A DNA stretch of 51,120 nt from positions 1 to 51,120 of the forward strand of contig CAZUYD010000015.1 of the NCBI GenBank assembly GCA_964624825.1. The letters are read 5' to 3'. Source of the stretch: Enorma sp964624825. GTDB taxonomy: Bacteria > Actinomycetota > Coriobacteriia > Coriobacteriales > Coriobacteriaceae. Of this stretch, positions 7,192 to 16,335 are shown one piece after another (positions within the stretch are counted from its first letter, which is position 1; every line of letters starts with the position of its first letter). A program made the translations under genes and the position numbers. The notes beneath the pieces are model-generated. The model had not been told where the DNA came from and did not search any database. It was given only the letters and a program-made list of their open reading frames with translations.

Positions 7192-9302
7192 TGCCGCGTC
7201 GTACTGCGGGCCGCGAGCGCCTCGATCTCTGCGAGCCAGAGCCGTGCGCTGGCGTCGCTTGGCATGCGCCAGTCGCCGCGCGGGCTGAGCGTGACCGAGC
7301 CCACCTTCGGCCCATCGGGCAGACAGCTCCGCTTAAACTGCTGGGCGAAGAATCGCCGGTAGAACACCCGCAACCACGAGAGAATGGTCTCACGGTCATA
7401 GACATGCTCAAACGAGCGACAGGCCATGCGGAAGATCTTGCCCGGCGGGAACCCGAAGCGCAGCAGGTAATAGAGGAAGAAGTCGTGCAGCTCGTAGGGA
7501 CCCACCAAGTCCTCGGTACGCTGGGAAATCGTGCCGTCGCCCGTAGGCGGCAGCAGCTCGGGCGAGACCGGCGTGTCCAGAATGTCGAGCAGGATGCGTG
7601 CGATGTCGCCACCGAATGCATCGGCCGCGTAGCGTACCAGATGCCGCACGAGCGTCTTGGGCACGCTGGCGTTCACCGCGTACATGCTCATATGATCGCC
7701 GTTGTAGGTCGCCCAACCGAGCGCCAACTCGGAAAGGTCGCCGGTGCCTATGACGAAGCCCCCTTGTTGGTTCGCCAGATCCATGAGGATCTGCGTACGC
7801 TCGCGCGCCTGGCTGTTCTCATAGGTCACATCGGTCACCGCAGGGTCATGTCCGATGTCGCGGAAATGTTGCTCGACCGCCTGGTGAATGGACGTCTCGC
7901 GAAACGCGACGCCGAGCGCCTCGGCGAGCGCCTGAGAGTTGCCCTTCGTGCGGGTCGTGGTGCCAAACCCGGGCATCGAGACAGCCGTGATGCCTGTACG
8001 CGACAGCCCGAGCGCATCGAATGCGCGAACCGTTACGAGCAGGGCCAACGTGGAATCGAGCCCGCCGGACAGGCCGATGACGGCATGGTTGGTACCCGTA
8101 TGGGCAAGACGCGTGGAAAGGCCCGCAGCCTGAAGGTTTAGAATCTCCTCGCAGCGCCCGGCAAGGTCTCCGGCGTCGGCAGGCACGAACGGTGCCTGGG
8201 GAAAAACGCGGTCGATATCGAGCGCGGAGCGCATAAGACGGGCAGCGAGGTCGAGGCTGGCGGAACACGCCGATGCGTCGTCGGACGGCGGCGCGTTGGA
8301 CGCACACACGGTCGCGCGGCTGTTGAATGAGCTCTCCTCCGTTGGCGCCCCGGTAAACGAGAATCCCGCCTCGCGGCAACCCATCGGCTCATCGAGGTCT
8401 GTCCACGTGGCCGAACGACGGCGCTCGGCCATAAGCCGGTCGAGGTCGACATCGGCCATCGCCATGTCGCAACTGAACAGCGCTGTCTTCGCCAGCAGAG
8501 AGCCGTTTTCGGCAACGAGGTTCTCGCCGGCGAAGACGAGGTCTGTCGTGGACTCGCCCTCCCCTGCATCGGCATACGCGTAGGCGCAGTACAGGCGCGC
8601 GGACTGCTGGCTTACCAGCTTGTGCCGGTAATCTGCTTTACCGATGATCTCGTCCGAGGCGGACGGGTTGAGGATGATCGTCGCCCCTGCACGCGCCATG
8701 ACGGCGCTCGGCGGATCGGCAACCCACAGGTCCTCGCAGATCTCGACGCCTATGGCAACAGCGCGCATGCCCGCATCGACACATCGGTAGACGATGCGCG
8801 ACCCGATTGGCGCTTCTTGCCCGGCAAAGGAGATGAAGCCGTCGGTGCGGTGCGGTGCGGGCGCAAACCACCGGCGCTCGTAAAACTCGCCATGGTTGGG
8901 AAGATGCTGCTTTACGGTAAGGCCAAGCAGCCGGCCTGCGCAGCACGCGGCAGCGCAGTTGTAGAGAGAGCCGCCGTACGGCACCGGCAGACCTATGGTG
9001 AAGAAGAGGGGAACATCACGCGTCTCGTCTAAGATCCACGCCAGCGCGCGTTCTGCCGCACGCTGCAGCGTGCGGTCGAGAAATAGATCGGCGCAGGTAT
9101 AGCCCGTCAGGCACAGCTCGGGCAACGCGAGCGCGCCGACCCCTCGATCTGCGGCGGTGCGAATGCATGCCAGCGCCTCCCGCGCGTTGCCCTCGACATC
9201 GGCCACACGGATCTTCGGGGTCGCCGCCGCGATGCGGAAGAAGCCATCGCAGGCAGATGCGCTCGTCGCACCCGTCGATAGTTCGAACTTCGACTCGTCC
9301 AT
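7167..9302 (-). CDS. nadE: Glutamine-dependent NAD(+) synthetase
   Basis: Two-domain cytoplasmic enzyme (711 aa) that amidates deamido-NAD using ammonia released from glutamine. The N-terminal carbon-nitrogen hydrolase domain shows its Glu-Lys-Cys triad in LALPELCLTGY (E62), LTVKQHLPN (K131) and GVEICEDLW (C189). The C-terminal synthetase domain has the P-loop SGGLDST at 412-418, followed by GFGTTTRTKGNS. The start at 9302 is chosen for GGAGG five bases upstream; ATGs at 9314 and 9326 are alternatives. The last residues fall inside a 16-bp tandem repeat and may be strain-specific. Confidence 0.94.
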   Translation of the reverse strand: MDESKFELSTGATSASACDGFFRIAAATPKIRVADVEGNAREALACIRTAADRGVGALALPELCLTGYTCADLFLDRTLQRAAERALAWILDETRDVPLFFTIGLPVPYGGSLYNCAAACCAGRLLGLTVKQHLPNHGEFYERRWFAPAPHRTDGFISFAGQEAPIGSRIVYRCVDAGMRAVAIGVEICEDLWVADPPSAVMARAGATIILNPSASDEIIGKADYRHKLVSQQSARLYCAYAYADAGEGESTTDLVFAGENLVAENGSLLAKTALFSCDMAMADVDLDRLMAERRRSATWTDLDEPMGCREAGFSFTGAPTEESSFNSRATVCASNAPPSDDASACSASLDLAARLMRSALDIDRVFPQAPFVPADAGDLAGRCEEILNLQAAGLSTRLAHTGTNHAVIGLSGGLDSTLALLVTVRAFDALGLSRTGITAVSMPGFGTTTRTKGNSQALAEALGVAFRETSIHQAVEQHFRDIGHDPAVTDVTYENSQARERTQILMDLANQQGGFVIGTGDLSELALGWATYNGDHMSMYAVNASVPKTLVRHLVRYAADAFGGDIARILLDILDTPVSPELLPPTGDGTISQRTEDLVGPYELHDFFLYYLLRFGFPPGKIFRMACRSFEHVYDRETILSWLRVFYRRFFAQQFKRSCLPDGPKVGSVTLSPRGDWRMPSDASARLWLAEIEALAARSTTRHTVDATHG

Positions 9303-9715
9303 GTGTTCCTCCATCGTCGCGCACATTGCGGTTCATTGTATCGTAGCAGTCATGCCGTACCGTGGGGACGCATGCGCAAAAGAACTGGCAACGACGCGCT
9401 CGGGCATTAGCGCATGCAGACGAGCAGCATCGCGTGAGAATAATGCACCTTCACATTGTTTCCTTGTGTGTCTCCGCTTTCTGTTGTTACACCGTTTTTG
9501 CCGATGATAAACGCATCGACGGGTACGAGTGATACAACGGATACCGCATGCGTCGCGGCACGCCTTGGCATACGCCCGCTCCCGGAGCGCCGGGGCCACC
9601 TCGGCGCGCGTCCTTTCTCATCGCCGAGCACGCCTTGCCCGGACGGTATGCGAGAACGTATCACGCATGCAGGGCAATGCCGCATTGACCTGCACACATT
9701 CTAGGAGGAATCGAC
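9303..9715. other. Intergenic region, divergent promoters expected
   Basis: This 413-nt spacer lies between the divergent nadE and the Ser-rich membrane protein gene, so promoters for both must be here. It is less GC-rich around 9440-9500. I found no clear -35/-10 pair, riboswitch or open coding frame. AGGAGGAA at 9703-9710 is the ribosome-binding site of the plus-strand gene. Confidence 0.6.
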
Positions 9716-10816
9716 ATGGCGTCCGACCAGTCGAGCAGATATATCGAATTCACCGACCAGCAGCGCACGCGCGTGGTGTCGCGCGACACCCTTGACGGAG
9801 ACGCGCAGACAACCCCCTCCATCGGCAACACGCAAGCGTTTGCTCGGCAGAAGGAAGGACTTCTCGACGGCCTCTCGGTCGCTCAGATCGTCGCCGGAGC
9901 GGCCGCGGCGGCGACATCAATGGTGCTGTCATCGAAGATCGGGATCGCGGGATCGGTCATCGGCGCAGCGGTAAGCTCGGTTGTAACCGTTGTCTCATCA
10001 CAGCTGTATCGGCGGTTTCTCACGGCAAGCGCCGAGAAGATCAAGCACACCTCGTTCGGAAACCAAGTGACGCACGCCACATCGAATGTAACCGAGAACC
10101 GAGATGGCGTGCGCGCGAGCGAGACGAATCCGAGCTCTCCCGCTACGACCAAGCTTTACACCGCGCAGAGCGGAATGCAGACGACCTCGACACCCATCGA
10201 AGGGGCCGACGATGCCGCCAAGAACGCTTCCGCTTCATCGGACGCATCTTGCGCAGCCACGCGGGTCGCGCCCGAATACCTGCAGCGGCGCGCGCAGGCA
10301 GAGCGTTCTTCGACCCAACGGAAGGTCATCGGCTTCTCCATCGTAGCCGCCGTCGTGGCGGTCATCATATGCGCCATTGTCATCCTTATCGGCACCGCCG
10401 GTGAAGGCTTAGGCGAACGTACAGCCCTCTTCTCCACCATATCGACCATAACCGAAGACAGCGGCGAGACAGCAAATGACGCGAGCACGAAAAGCAGGAG
10501 CTCGACGACGAACGCGAATAGCACGGCAGCCACAACGGATTCGAGCACTGAACAAGCAATCGAAGGCGATGGCTCCAGCTCTGACACCGCCAATGCGAGC
10601 ACCAGCCAAAATACATCGACAACGCCTAGCACGAGCACAAACAGCAATAGCGCCGCCCAGTCGCCCGATACATCGGAAAGCAGTTCGTCAAGCAGCTCGT
10701 CTGGAAGCGATGCCTCCGAAAGCGATTCGTCGGGCAGCTCGTCAGGCACCTCATCAGATAGCTCATCGACCTCGCAATCACCTTCAAGCGATACGACACA
10801 AGACAGCGTGTCTTGA
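9716..10816 (+). CDS. Uncharacterised membrane protein with Ser/Thr-rich C-terminal tail
   Basis: No family recognised. The 366-aa protein has a hydrophobic Ala/Gly/Val-rich segment at about 54-95, long enough for one or two membrane passes, ending in QLYRRFL. A polar region of about 100 residues follows, then a clear transmembrane helix at about 204-226 preceded by basic residues, and a tail from about 240 to the end made almost only of Ser, Thr, Asn, Asp and Gly. The tail has no LPxTG-type anchor. Basic residues before the second helix suggest the tail is outside the cell (inference). AGGAGGAA precedes the ATG. It may be a surface-exposed stalk or envelope protein; the function is unknown. 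Confidence 0.75.
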   Translation: MASDQSSRYIEFTDQQRTRVVSRDTLDGDAQTTPSIGNTQAFARQKEGLLDGLSVAQIVAGAAAAATSMVLSSKIGIAGSVIGAAVSSVVTVVSSQLYRRFLTASAEKIKHTSFGNQVTHATSNVTENRDGVRASETNPSSPATTKLYTAQSGMQTTSTPIEGADDAAKNASASSDASCAATRVAPEYLQRRAQAERSSTQRKVIGFSIVAAVVAVIICAIVILIGTAGEGLGERTALFSTISTITEDSGETANDASTKSRSSTTNANSTAATTDSSTEQAIEGDGSSSDTANASTSQNTSTTPSTSTNSNSAAQSPDTSESSSSSSSSGSDASESDSSGSSSGTSSDSSSTSQSPSSDTTQDSVS

Positions 10817-10976
10817 TTAGACATCTGCCGTATGCGACGTGGACAGATCGCACAGCCCGCTGGGTTGCGCGGTAAATCGAATCGCACATTCAACCAAGCC
10901 GTGCGACCAATTGGAGCGCACGGCAAACCGCATGGTTTTGAGCGGCGCGCTAAGGCACTTTGAGCGAGCTTCTCGT

Positions 10977-11010
10977 GCACCGATGCCGGCGCGGCGCGCG
11001 CCATCGGTGC
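10977..11010 (+). terminator. GC-rich hairpin between the two uncharacterised genes
   Basis: Perfect 9-bp stem GCACCGATG/CATCGGTGC with a 16-nt loop that is itself GC-rich. It lies about 160 nt after the Ser-rich protein gene and 51 nt before the next start. No T-run follows, so it could be either a terminator or a leader structure of the next gene. Nothing else was recognised in 10817-11061. Confidence 0.4.
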
Positions 11011-11061
11011 CGACACGCGACGGTGGTAAGATGGTTCGAAACGCATGTGAAAGAGGCAGCT

Positions 11062-12372
11062 ATGGCATCGCATCAAGAACCGCAGCTTACACCGGGCAAT
11101 CGGCTCTATCTCTACCGTCTGCTTCGCGACGCTATCGGAACGAACAGGCAAACGTTCATCACGAAGCTCGAAGAGGCGCTTGACGCAGAGAATCTCGCGG
11201 CGGTTGATATCGGCTTTGAGAACACTCGTGAGCTGCTCGAGGAACTTGATGAGTTCGTCACGCTCACGGTTTTCAAGGGCGGGCGCGTCTACGCCACGCT
11301 TACCGCCCAGCCCTCCTGGGATGAAGCGCTTGATGCGCTCGGTGACAACCTATACACAAAGAGCAATCGAAGCAACGGAAAGCCCTGGAAGCACAAGAAG
11401 GGCTCGAAAGGGGTTAAGCCGGTAAAACCGCGCATGATCCCACAGGAGGATAGCGCCGAACAGCATAAGACATCGGCAGGGCGCACCCAAACGACCTCGC
11501 ACTCCCGCTGCGAGCAAGCCGCTGATCAGCGCACATCGCCGGCAGAACGCGCCGCCGAAACGATGGGAGCCAAAGACGACGAGCAGGCGGTCGGCACAAA
11601 GGCGACTGGCGCAAAAGCGACTGACCCGATCGCAACCGAGGCTGCAGCGCACGGTTCGGCTGCAGCAGGTGTGCAGGAACGCGAGCCGAAACAGGCCGCA
11701 CCCGGCGCGAAACAGGACACGGCAGACGAGATACGCGAGCGCACGGTGTTTGAGAGCGCTGCATCCGAAGCTTCAACGATTGAAAACGCGACCTCCGAAC
11801 ACGTGCCGCCCGAGAGCGCTTCGCTTGAAATCTCGCCGCTTGAGAACACGGCCTCCGAATGCACACCGTCTGAAAGCGAACCCGCCTACTCCCTCACCGT
11901 CGTCTTTGACCCCGAGCACGCGGATGCGGGCATCACCGCGCTTGAATCTACGCCAAGCGAGGCTCCCGGCCAAAGCAGCGCGGCATCTCCGAACGCTCCA
12001 GCAGCAACGCATGAAGAAGAAATCGACCTGCGCGACTACCCGCAAGACTTTGCCGAAGACGTGTACTGTCCAGCATCATACCTGCGCGCGCTGGAATCGC
12101 TCCTTCCACTCGGCGCCGACGCCCTCGGCATCGCGGGCGAGTGGTTTCTCATCGCCTGTGCGCGCGGAGATGCCGAACTCGGCCGCAACCGTGCTGCGTT
12201 CCCGCTCATCTATATGAAGGAAGGCGAACGACGCGCGGCGACCATCCGCCTCAAGCGTCGCCCGGCTGCAACGGCTGGAACCCCGTGGGTGGTCGATGCC
12301 GTTGAGACGCCCGAACCCGATAGCCCCGCATCGAGCGGATCCATATCGGACATCCCAACATCAAGCGCCTGA
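11062..12372 (+). CDS. Uncharacterised protein with low-complexity centre
   Basis: No family identified with confidence. The 436-aa protein has three parts. Residues about 8-95 form a compact mixed helical/strand domain (NRLYLYRLLRDAIG..., FENTRELLEELDEF, GGRVYATL) whose pattern loosely recalls winged-helix OST-HTH/LOTUS domains; that is weak inference. Residues about 110-330 are low complexity, rich in Ala, Glu, Thr and Ser, with degenerate SE/ES/EN repeats. A C-terminal domain of about 100 residues (DYPQDFAEDVYCPASYL..., FPLIYMKEGERRAATIRLKRR) looks globular. The start at 11062 follows AAGAGG. There is no signal peptide or membrane segment, so it is probably cytoplasmic. Confidence 0.75.
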   Translation: MASHQEPQLTPGNRLYLYRLLRDAIGTNRQTFITKLEEALDAENLAAVDIGFENTRELLEELDEFVTLTVFKGGRVYATLTAQPSWDEALDALGDNLYTKSNRSNGKPWKHKKGSKGVKPVKPRMIPQEDSAEQHKTSAGRTQTTSHSRCEQAADQRTSPAERAAETMGAKDDEQAVGTKATGAKATDPIATEAAAHGSAAAGVQEREPKQAAPGAKQDTADEIRERTVFESAASEASTIENATSEHVPPESASLEISPLENTASECTPSESEPAYSLTVVFDPEHADAGITALESTPSEAPGQSSAASPNAPAATHEEEIDLRDYPQDFAEDVYCPASYLRALESLLPLGADALGIAGEWFLIACARGDAELGRNRAAFPLIYMKEGERRAATIRLKRRPAATAGTPWVVDAVETPEPDSPASSGSISDIPTSSA

Positions 12373-12436
12373 CGTTAGACGACCGTATCCAGCGGTTCCG
12401 CACCAAACAACCGCCCGCCCGCAGAATAGGGGTACC

Positions 12437-13132
12437 ATGGACGTCGCTCAAGAGCTTGTCCAGATAGCCGATCCCTCCTATCGTGCCTTTCAAGCCAGGC
12501 TCCTACCCACGGTTGATCCTGAGCGCATACTGGGGGTGCGCATGCCCGCCTTGCGTCGCCTGGCGCGCGCCATAGCCAAAACACCCGACGCGACCGCCTT
12601 CCTGGCAGAGCCGCTCCCCCATGCCACCTATGACGAGATGAACCTGCATGGCGCGCTTATTGGGCTCATCGCGCGGACGCCTGCCGAGGCATTCGACTTG
12701 CTGGATCAGTTCCTTCCCCATGTTGACAACTGGGCTACCTGCGACCTCATCAAAGTTCCCGTATTCACGCGCGACCTATCTGCCACGCTCGCGCGTCTAC
12801 GCGACTGGATGAGCACGACCGGGTCGCAAACCGAATACGTCGTGCGCTTCGGAGTTGTGCAGCTCATGGAACATTTCTTGGACGATGCCTTCGAACCAAA
12901 ACAGCTCCATGACGTCGCGGCCATCAACCGACCCGAGTATTACATCAACATGGCGCGGGCATGGTATTTCTCATACGCCCTCATCAAACAGCCCGACGCG
13001 ACGCTTCCGCTCTTCACGTCGCCTACCATCGATGCGTGGACGCACAACAAGTCGCTGCAAAAGGCATGTGAGAGCAGGCGACTTACCCAAGCTCAGAAAG
13101 TCTACCTGCGCTCACTCAAGATAACGGCATGA
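12437..13132 (+). CDS. DNA alkylation repair protein, AlkD-like HEAT-repeat glycosylase
   Basis: A 231-aa all-helical protein matching the AlkC/AlkD family, whose members remove alkylated bases using stacked HEAT-like repeats. Conserved-looking segments are ILGVRMPALRRLAR near 32-45, NWATCDLIK, YVVRFGVVQLMEHFL near 135-150, and NMARAWYFSYALIK with HNKSLQKACES near the end. The start at 12437 follows TAGGGG; the frame is open further upstream but without family similarity. It stands alone, 64 nt after the previous gene, and is convergent with ettA. Confidence 0.88.
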   Translation: MDVAQELVQIADPSYRAFQARLLPTVDPERILGVRMPALRRLARAIAKTPDATAFLAEPLPHATYDEMNLHGALIGLIARTPAEAFDLLDQFLPHVDNWATCDLIKVPVFTRDLSATLARLRDWMSTTGSQTEYVVRFGVVQLMEHFLDDAFEPKQLHDVAAINRPEYYINMARAWYFSYALIKQPDATLPLFTSPTIDAWTHNKSLQKACESRRLTQAQKVYLRSLKITA

Positions 13133-13181
13133 GCGAAATGAGCCTGTGAGCAGATCCAATCAAAAGCTCAAGCCCAGGCCA

Positions 13182-13196
13182 AGGCACATCGTGCCT
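13182..13196. terminator. Short hairpin between convergent alkD-like gene and ettA
   Basis: AGGCAC-ATC-GTGCCT forms a perfect 6-bp stem with a 3-nt loop in the 78-nt space between two convergent genes. It could serve both directions, but no T-run is present on either side. Confidence 0.35.
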
Positions 13197-13210
13197 ATGC
13201 CAAGGGCGCC

Positions 13211-14890
13211 TCAGTCGCGGGTAAACTTGCGGTGAATGCGGTGCGGGCGCGCGGCATCCTCGCCCAATCGTGCGACGCGATGCTCCTGGTAGGCGGCGAA
13301 GTTGCCCTCGAACCAGTACCATGCGCCGGGATGCTCGTCCGTTCCTTCCCAAGCAAGCATGTGCGTGGCCACACGGTCGAGGAACATGCGGTCGTGGCTG
13401 ATGATGACCGAGCAGCCCGGGAACTCAAGCAGCGCCGCCTCGAGTGATGAAAGCGTCTCGACGTCGAGGTCGTTTGTGGGCTCGTCGAGCAGAAGCAGGT
13501 TGCCGCCCTGTTTGAGCGTGAGCGCCAGGTTCAAGCGGTTGCGCTCGCCGCCCGAGAGCACGCCTGCGCGCTTCTGCTGATCTTGCCCTTTGAACCCGAA
13601 GCTCGCCACATAGGCACGGCTCGGCACCTCGGTCTCGCCCACGATCATCTTGTCGGTGCCTCCCGAGACCACCTCCCAGAGCGTCTTGTCTGGGTCGAGC
13701 CCCGCGCGCGCCTGGTCGACATAGGAAACCTTCACCGTCTCGCCTAGCTCGATGGTTCCCGCCGTAGGCGCCTCCTTGCCCACGATCATGTTGAAGAGGG
13801 TCGTCTTGCCCACGCCATTTGGACCGATGACGCCCACAATGCCCGCACGCGGCAAACTGAAGCTGAGGTCGTCGATGAGCACGCGTCCATCGAATTCCTT
13901 ATGCAGGTACTCCACCTCGAGCACCTTTGCTCCCAGGCGTGGCCCCACGGGAATGCGAATGTCCGTCCAGTCGAGCTTCTGGCTCGCACGAGCCTCGGCT
14001 TCCATCTCCTCATAGCGCGCAAGGCGTGCCTTGTTCTTCGCCTGGCGCGCCTTGGGGCTCGAGCGAACCCATTCGAGCTCGGAAGCCATGCGTTTCGCGA
14101 GCTTGGCATCGCGCTGACCCTGCGCTGCGATGCGCGCGGCCTTGGTCTCGAGGTATGTCGAGTAATTCCCCTTGTAGGGGTATAAGTGCCCGCGATCGAC
14201 CTCGCAAATCCACTCGGCCACATGGTCCAAGAAGTAACGGTCGTGCGTGACGGCAAGAACCGCCCCCGGATAGCTCTTTAGGAAATGCTCGAGCCACAGG
14301 ACGGACTCGGCGTCCAGATGGTTGGTCGGCTCGTCGAGCAGCAGTAGGTCGGGCGCCTCGAGCAGCAGCCTGCAAAGTGCGACGCGACGCCGCTCGCCGC
14401 CCGAGAGCACCGAAACCGGCATATCGGAATCGGGTAGCTGGAGCGCATCCATGGCCTGACCGAGCTTGGAATCGATATCCCAGCCGTCAGCTGCGTCGAT
14501 CTCGTCCTGAAGCGCGCCCATCTCGGCCATGAGCGCATCGAAATCGGCATCGGGCACGGCCATTTCCTCGCCGATCTGGTTGAAGCGATCGACTTTGGCA
14601 AGCAAGTCGCCAAAGGCCATGCGCACGTTTTCGATCACCGTCTTATCGTCATCGAGCGGCGGCTCCTGTTCGAGCAGCCCCACCGTGTAGCCAGGCGTGA
14701 GGCGCGCCTCCCCGTTGGAAACCTCCTCGATACCAGCCATGATCTTGAGCAAGGTCGATTTACCCATGCCGTTTGGACCGACCACGCCGATCTTCGCCCC
14801 CGGATAAAACGACAGCGTTACGTCATCCAAAATCACCTTATCGCCATGCGCCTTGCGCGCCTGATACATCTGGTAGATGAACTCTGCCAT
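13211..14890 (-). CDS. ettA: Energy-dependent translational throttle protein, ABC-F family
   Basis: Soluble ABC-F ATPase (559 aa, typical for EttA) that binds the ribosomal E site and gates early elongation according to ATP/ADP level. Two ABC modules lie in tandem: Walker A GPNGMGKST (38-46) and GPNGVGKTT in the second half, with signature LSGGERRRV and LSGGERNRL and Walker B LLLLDEPTNHLD and LLLLDEPTNDLD. The linker between the modules is charged and helical (LAKRMASELEWVRSSPKARQ), as in EttA. No membrane domain is present. It is monocistronic and convergent with the upstream gene. Confidence 0.94.
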   Translation of the reverse strand: MAEFIYQMYQARKAHGDKVILDDVTLSFYPGAKIGVVGPNGMGKSTLLKIMAGIEEVSNGEARLTPGYTVGLLEQEPPLDDDKTVIENVRMAFGDLLAKVDRFNQIGEEMAVPDADFDALMAEMGALQDEIDAADGWDIDSKLGQAMDALQLPDSDMPVSVLSGGERRRVALCRLLLEAPDLLLLDEPTNHLDAESVLWLEHFLKSYPGAVLAVTHDRYFLDHVAEWICEVDRGHLYPYKGNYSTYLETKAARIAAQGQRDAKLAKRMASELEWVRSSPKARQAKNKARLARYEEMEAEARASQKLDWTDIRIPVGPRLGAKVLEVEYLHKEFDGRVLIDDLSFSLPRAGIVGVIGPNGVGKTTLFNMIVGKEAPTAGTIELGETVKVSYVDQARAGLDPDKTLWEVVSGGTDKMIVGETEVPSRAYVASFGFKGQDQQKRAGVLSGGERNRLNLALTLKQGGNLLLLDEPTNDLDVETLSSLEAALLEFPGCSVIISHDRMFLDRVATHMLAWEGTDEHPGAWYWFEGNFAAYQEHRVARLGEDAARPHRIHRKFTRD

Positions 14891-15083
14891 GTGCGCCCCC
14901 TGCCATATCGCTGGGCGTCAAATCGCCCAGATCAGCGTCCGCCCGCTATCGTCTCAGCTATCCCTCGCAAGGTGGATGACATGCTCCGCTTTCCACGGCC
15001 ATTCCATAGAGCACGCCAGGCCAACCCCGTGCGCATGCAAGGATAAGGGTTGGTTTTGAGCCGTTTCTTGCGCTGCAGGCAGC

Positions 15084-15253
15084 TTTTGATCAACGTGCCG
15101 AGTCTCGGTACCCCCTGCAGTTACCTCGGACATGGGCACCGCCCCCGAGATTTTGATCAACTTGCCAAATCCCGGTACCCCTGCATACGAGCTCGAGTAG
15201 CTGAACGAGGGAATGTCATTTGATCAACTTACCTAGTCCCGGTACCCCTGCAT
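15084..15253. repeat. Three 36-nt direct repeats at an exact 67-bp period
   Basis: Copies lie at 15084-15120, 15151-15186 and 15218-15253. They share TTTGATCAACNTNCC, then 4-5 variable bases, then CYCGGTACCCC and TGCA. Copies 2 and 3 differ at 4 positions; copy 1 is more diverged and one base longer. The 30- and 31-nt intervals are unrelated to each other. The layout resembles a very short CRISPR, but no cas gene is present. Downstream, ACGGRAAACYC recurs at 15316, 15330 and 15345. The whole 14891-15408 spacer is otherwise non-coding. Confidence 0.85.
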
Positions 15254-15408
15254 AGCTAACGCCGCCCAGAGGCCGCATTGTTTGGTTTTCCTGTCCATTC
15301 GTCGGCAAAATCCGCACGGGAAACCCCAAACGGAAAACCCATCCACGGAAAACTCCGCATAAATTAATGCTCGATAAGAAATTGCCGAGGAGCCGAATAG
15401 CGGGCTAA

Positions 15409-15795
15409 TTAAACATCGATCCCATTGATCTCAAGAGATGGATCATCTTGGAACTCATGTGCCGGCACTCTATTCTTCTCTCCCCAATCGCACATGCTGT
15501 CTAGAATAGGAATCAGCGACTTTCCGCGCTCCGTCAGGCTATATTCTACTTTGGGAGGGATTTGCGGATATTCCTCACGATGGACAAGACCATCCGCCTC
15601 CAATTCCTTCAAAGTCGCACTCAGCGTTTTGTAGGAAATGGTTTTGATGTACCTTTTCAGCTCGTTGAAGCGAACGACCTTGAAATCCATCAGAGCATAC
15701 AGGATGAACATTTTATATTTCCCCTGTATCAGGGACATGGTGTAGTTAAATCCGGTTTCTTCCAAGTTGGCGTCTTTGATGCACTCTGCACTCAT
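15409..15795 (-). CDS. HxlR family transcriptional regulator
   Basis: Winged-helix DNA-binding regulator (128 aa from the chosen start) of the HxlR family, usually dimeric and often responsive to reactive electrophiles or redox stress. The diagnostic core runs from GKYKMFILYALM through RFNELKRYIKTISYKTLSATLKELEADGLVHREEY to VEYSLTERGKSLIPILDSMCDWG. The start at 15795 is preferred because GGAGAG lies 6 nt upstream; ATG at 15831 is an alternative. Base composition is much less GC-rich than the flanking genes. It is divergent from an NTF2-like gene, its probable target. Confidence 0.9.
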   Translation of the reverse strand: MSAECIKDANLEETGFNYTMSLIQGKYKMFILYALMDFKVVRFNELKRYIKTISYKTLSATLKELEADGLVHREEYPQIPPKVEYSLTERGKSLIPILDSMCDWGEKNRVPAHEFQDDPSLEINGIDV

Positions 15796-15814
15796 TTCAT
15801 GCTCTCCAAAAAGT

Positions 15815-15860
15815 AAGTACATAACTTTCATGTTAGTATCGCACTTTGATGTGCGTACTT
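15815..15860. promoter_or_regulatory. Candidate operator between HxlR gene and NTF2-like gene
   Basis: Inverted half-sites AAGTAC (15815-15820) and GTACTT (15855-15860), 34 bp apart, lie in the divergent intergenic region just upstream of the HxlR start. The flanking sequence is AT-rich. Half-site spacing is wide for a single dimer, so this could be two sites or chance. Confidence 0.3.
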
Positions 15861-15996
15861 GTCTTGCCTCCTGTTCTTGATACAAATAAATCAAAGGCGG
15901 ATGAAGCCAATCCGGCCACCCGAAGCGTGCGAGGCGGTGGTGGAGCTCAAAAAATCTGTCTATACACTTGAACATTTAGAAAGCGAGGTACATGCG

Positions 15997-16335
15997 ATGA
16001 GCACTGCAAAGCTGAAAGACTATGAGGAAATCCTGCGCGTGGCACAGTTGTATATCGATGGCTGCGCAAAAGGCGATGGCGAGATAATGAAGCCTGCCTT
16101 CCACGACAACGCCACCATCAACGGCGCCCCTATTCAAACACTCTTTGACGATGTGACCCAGGCTGGTCCTACCGATTCCAAGGCTCGTGTCGATGTGCTG
16201 GATGTGATAAACGATGTAGCGGTTATCCGCATTACCTTGGAAAACTACTTTGGGGCAGATTATGTGGATTTCCACGCCATGAAGAAGGATGAGAACGGCT
16301 GGAAGATCATGGCGAAAATCTTTACCGAGGCGTAA
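15997..16335 (+). CDS. NTF2-like / lumazine-binding-fold protein
   Basis: A 112-aa single-domain protein of the cone-shaped alpha+beta barrel (SnoaL/NTF2, putative lumazine-binding subfamily). The pattern is a helical start (YEEILRVAQLYIDGCAKGDGEIMKPAFHDNATING), then strands with ARVDVLDVINDVAVIRITLENYFGADYVDFHAMKKDENGWKIMAKIF. Such proteins bind small molecules or act as isomerases or dehydratases; no specific reaction can be assigned. The start at 15997 follows GAGG; an in-frame extension upstream lacks similarity. GC content is low like that of the divergent HxlR gene, suggesting both arrived together. Confidence 0.82.
   Translation: MSTAKLKDYEEILRVAQLYIDGCAKGDGEIMKPAFHDNATINGAPIQTLFDDVTQAGPTDSKARVDVLDVINDVAVIRITLENYFGADYVDFHAMKKDENGWKIMAKIFTEA

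Noticed and set aside
15084..15253. Calling the 36-nt triplet a CRISPR array
   Set aside because: Copies differ at 4 or more positions, only two intervals exist, and there are no cas genes or leader in the window. Kept as a direct repeat.
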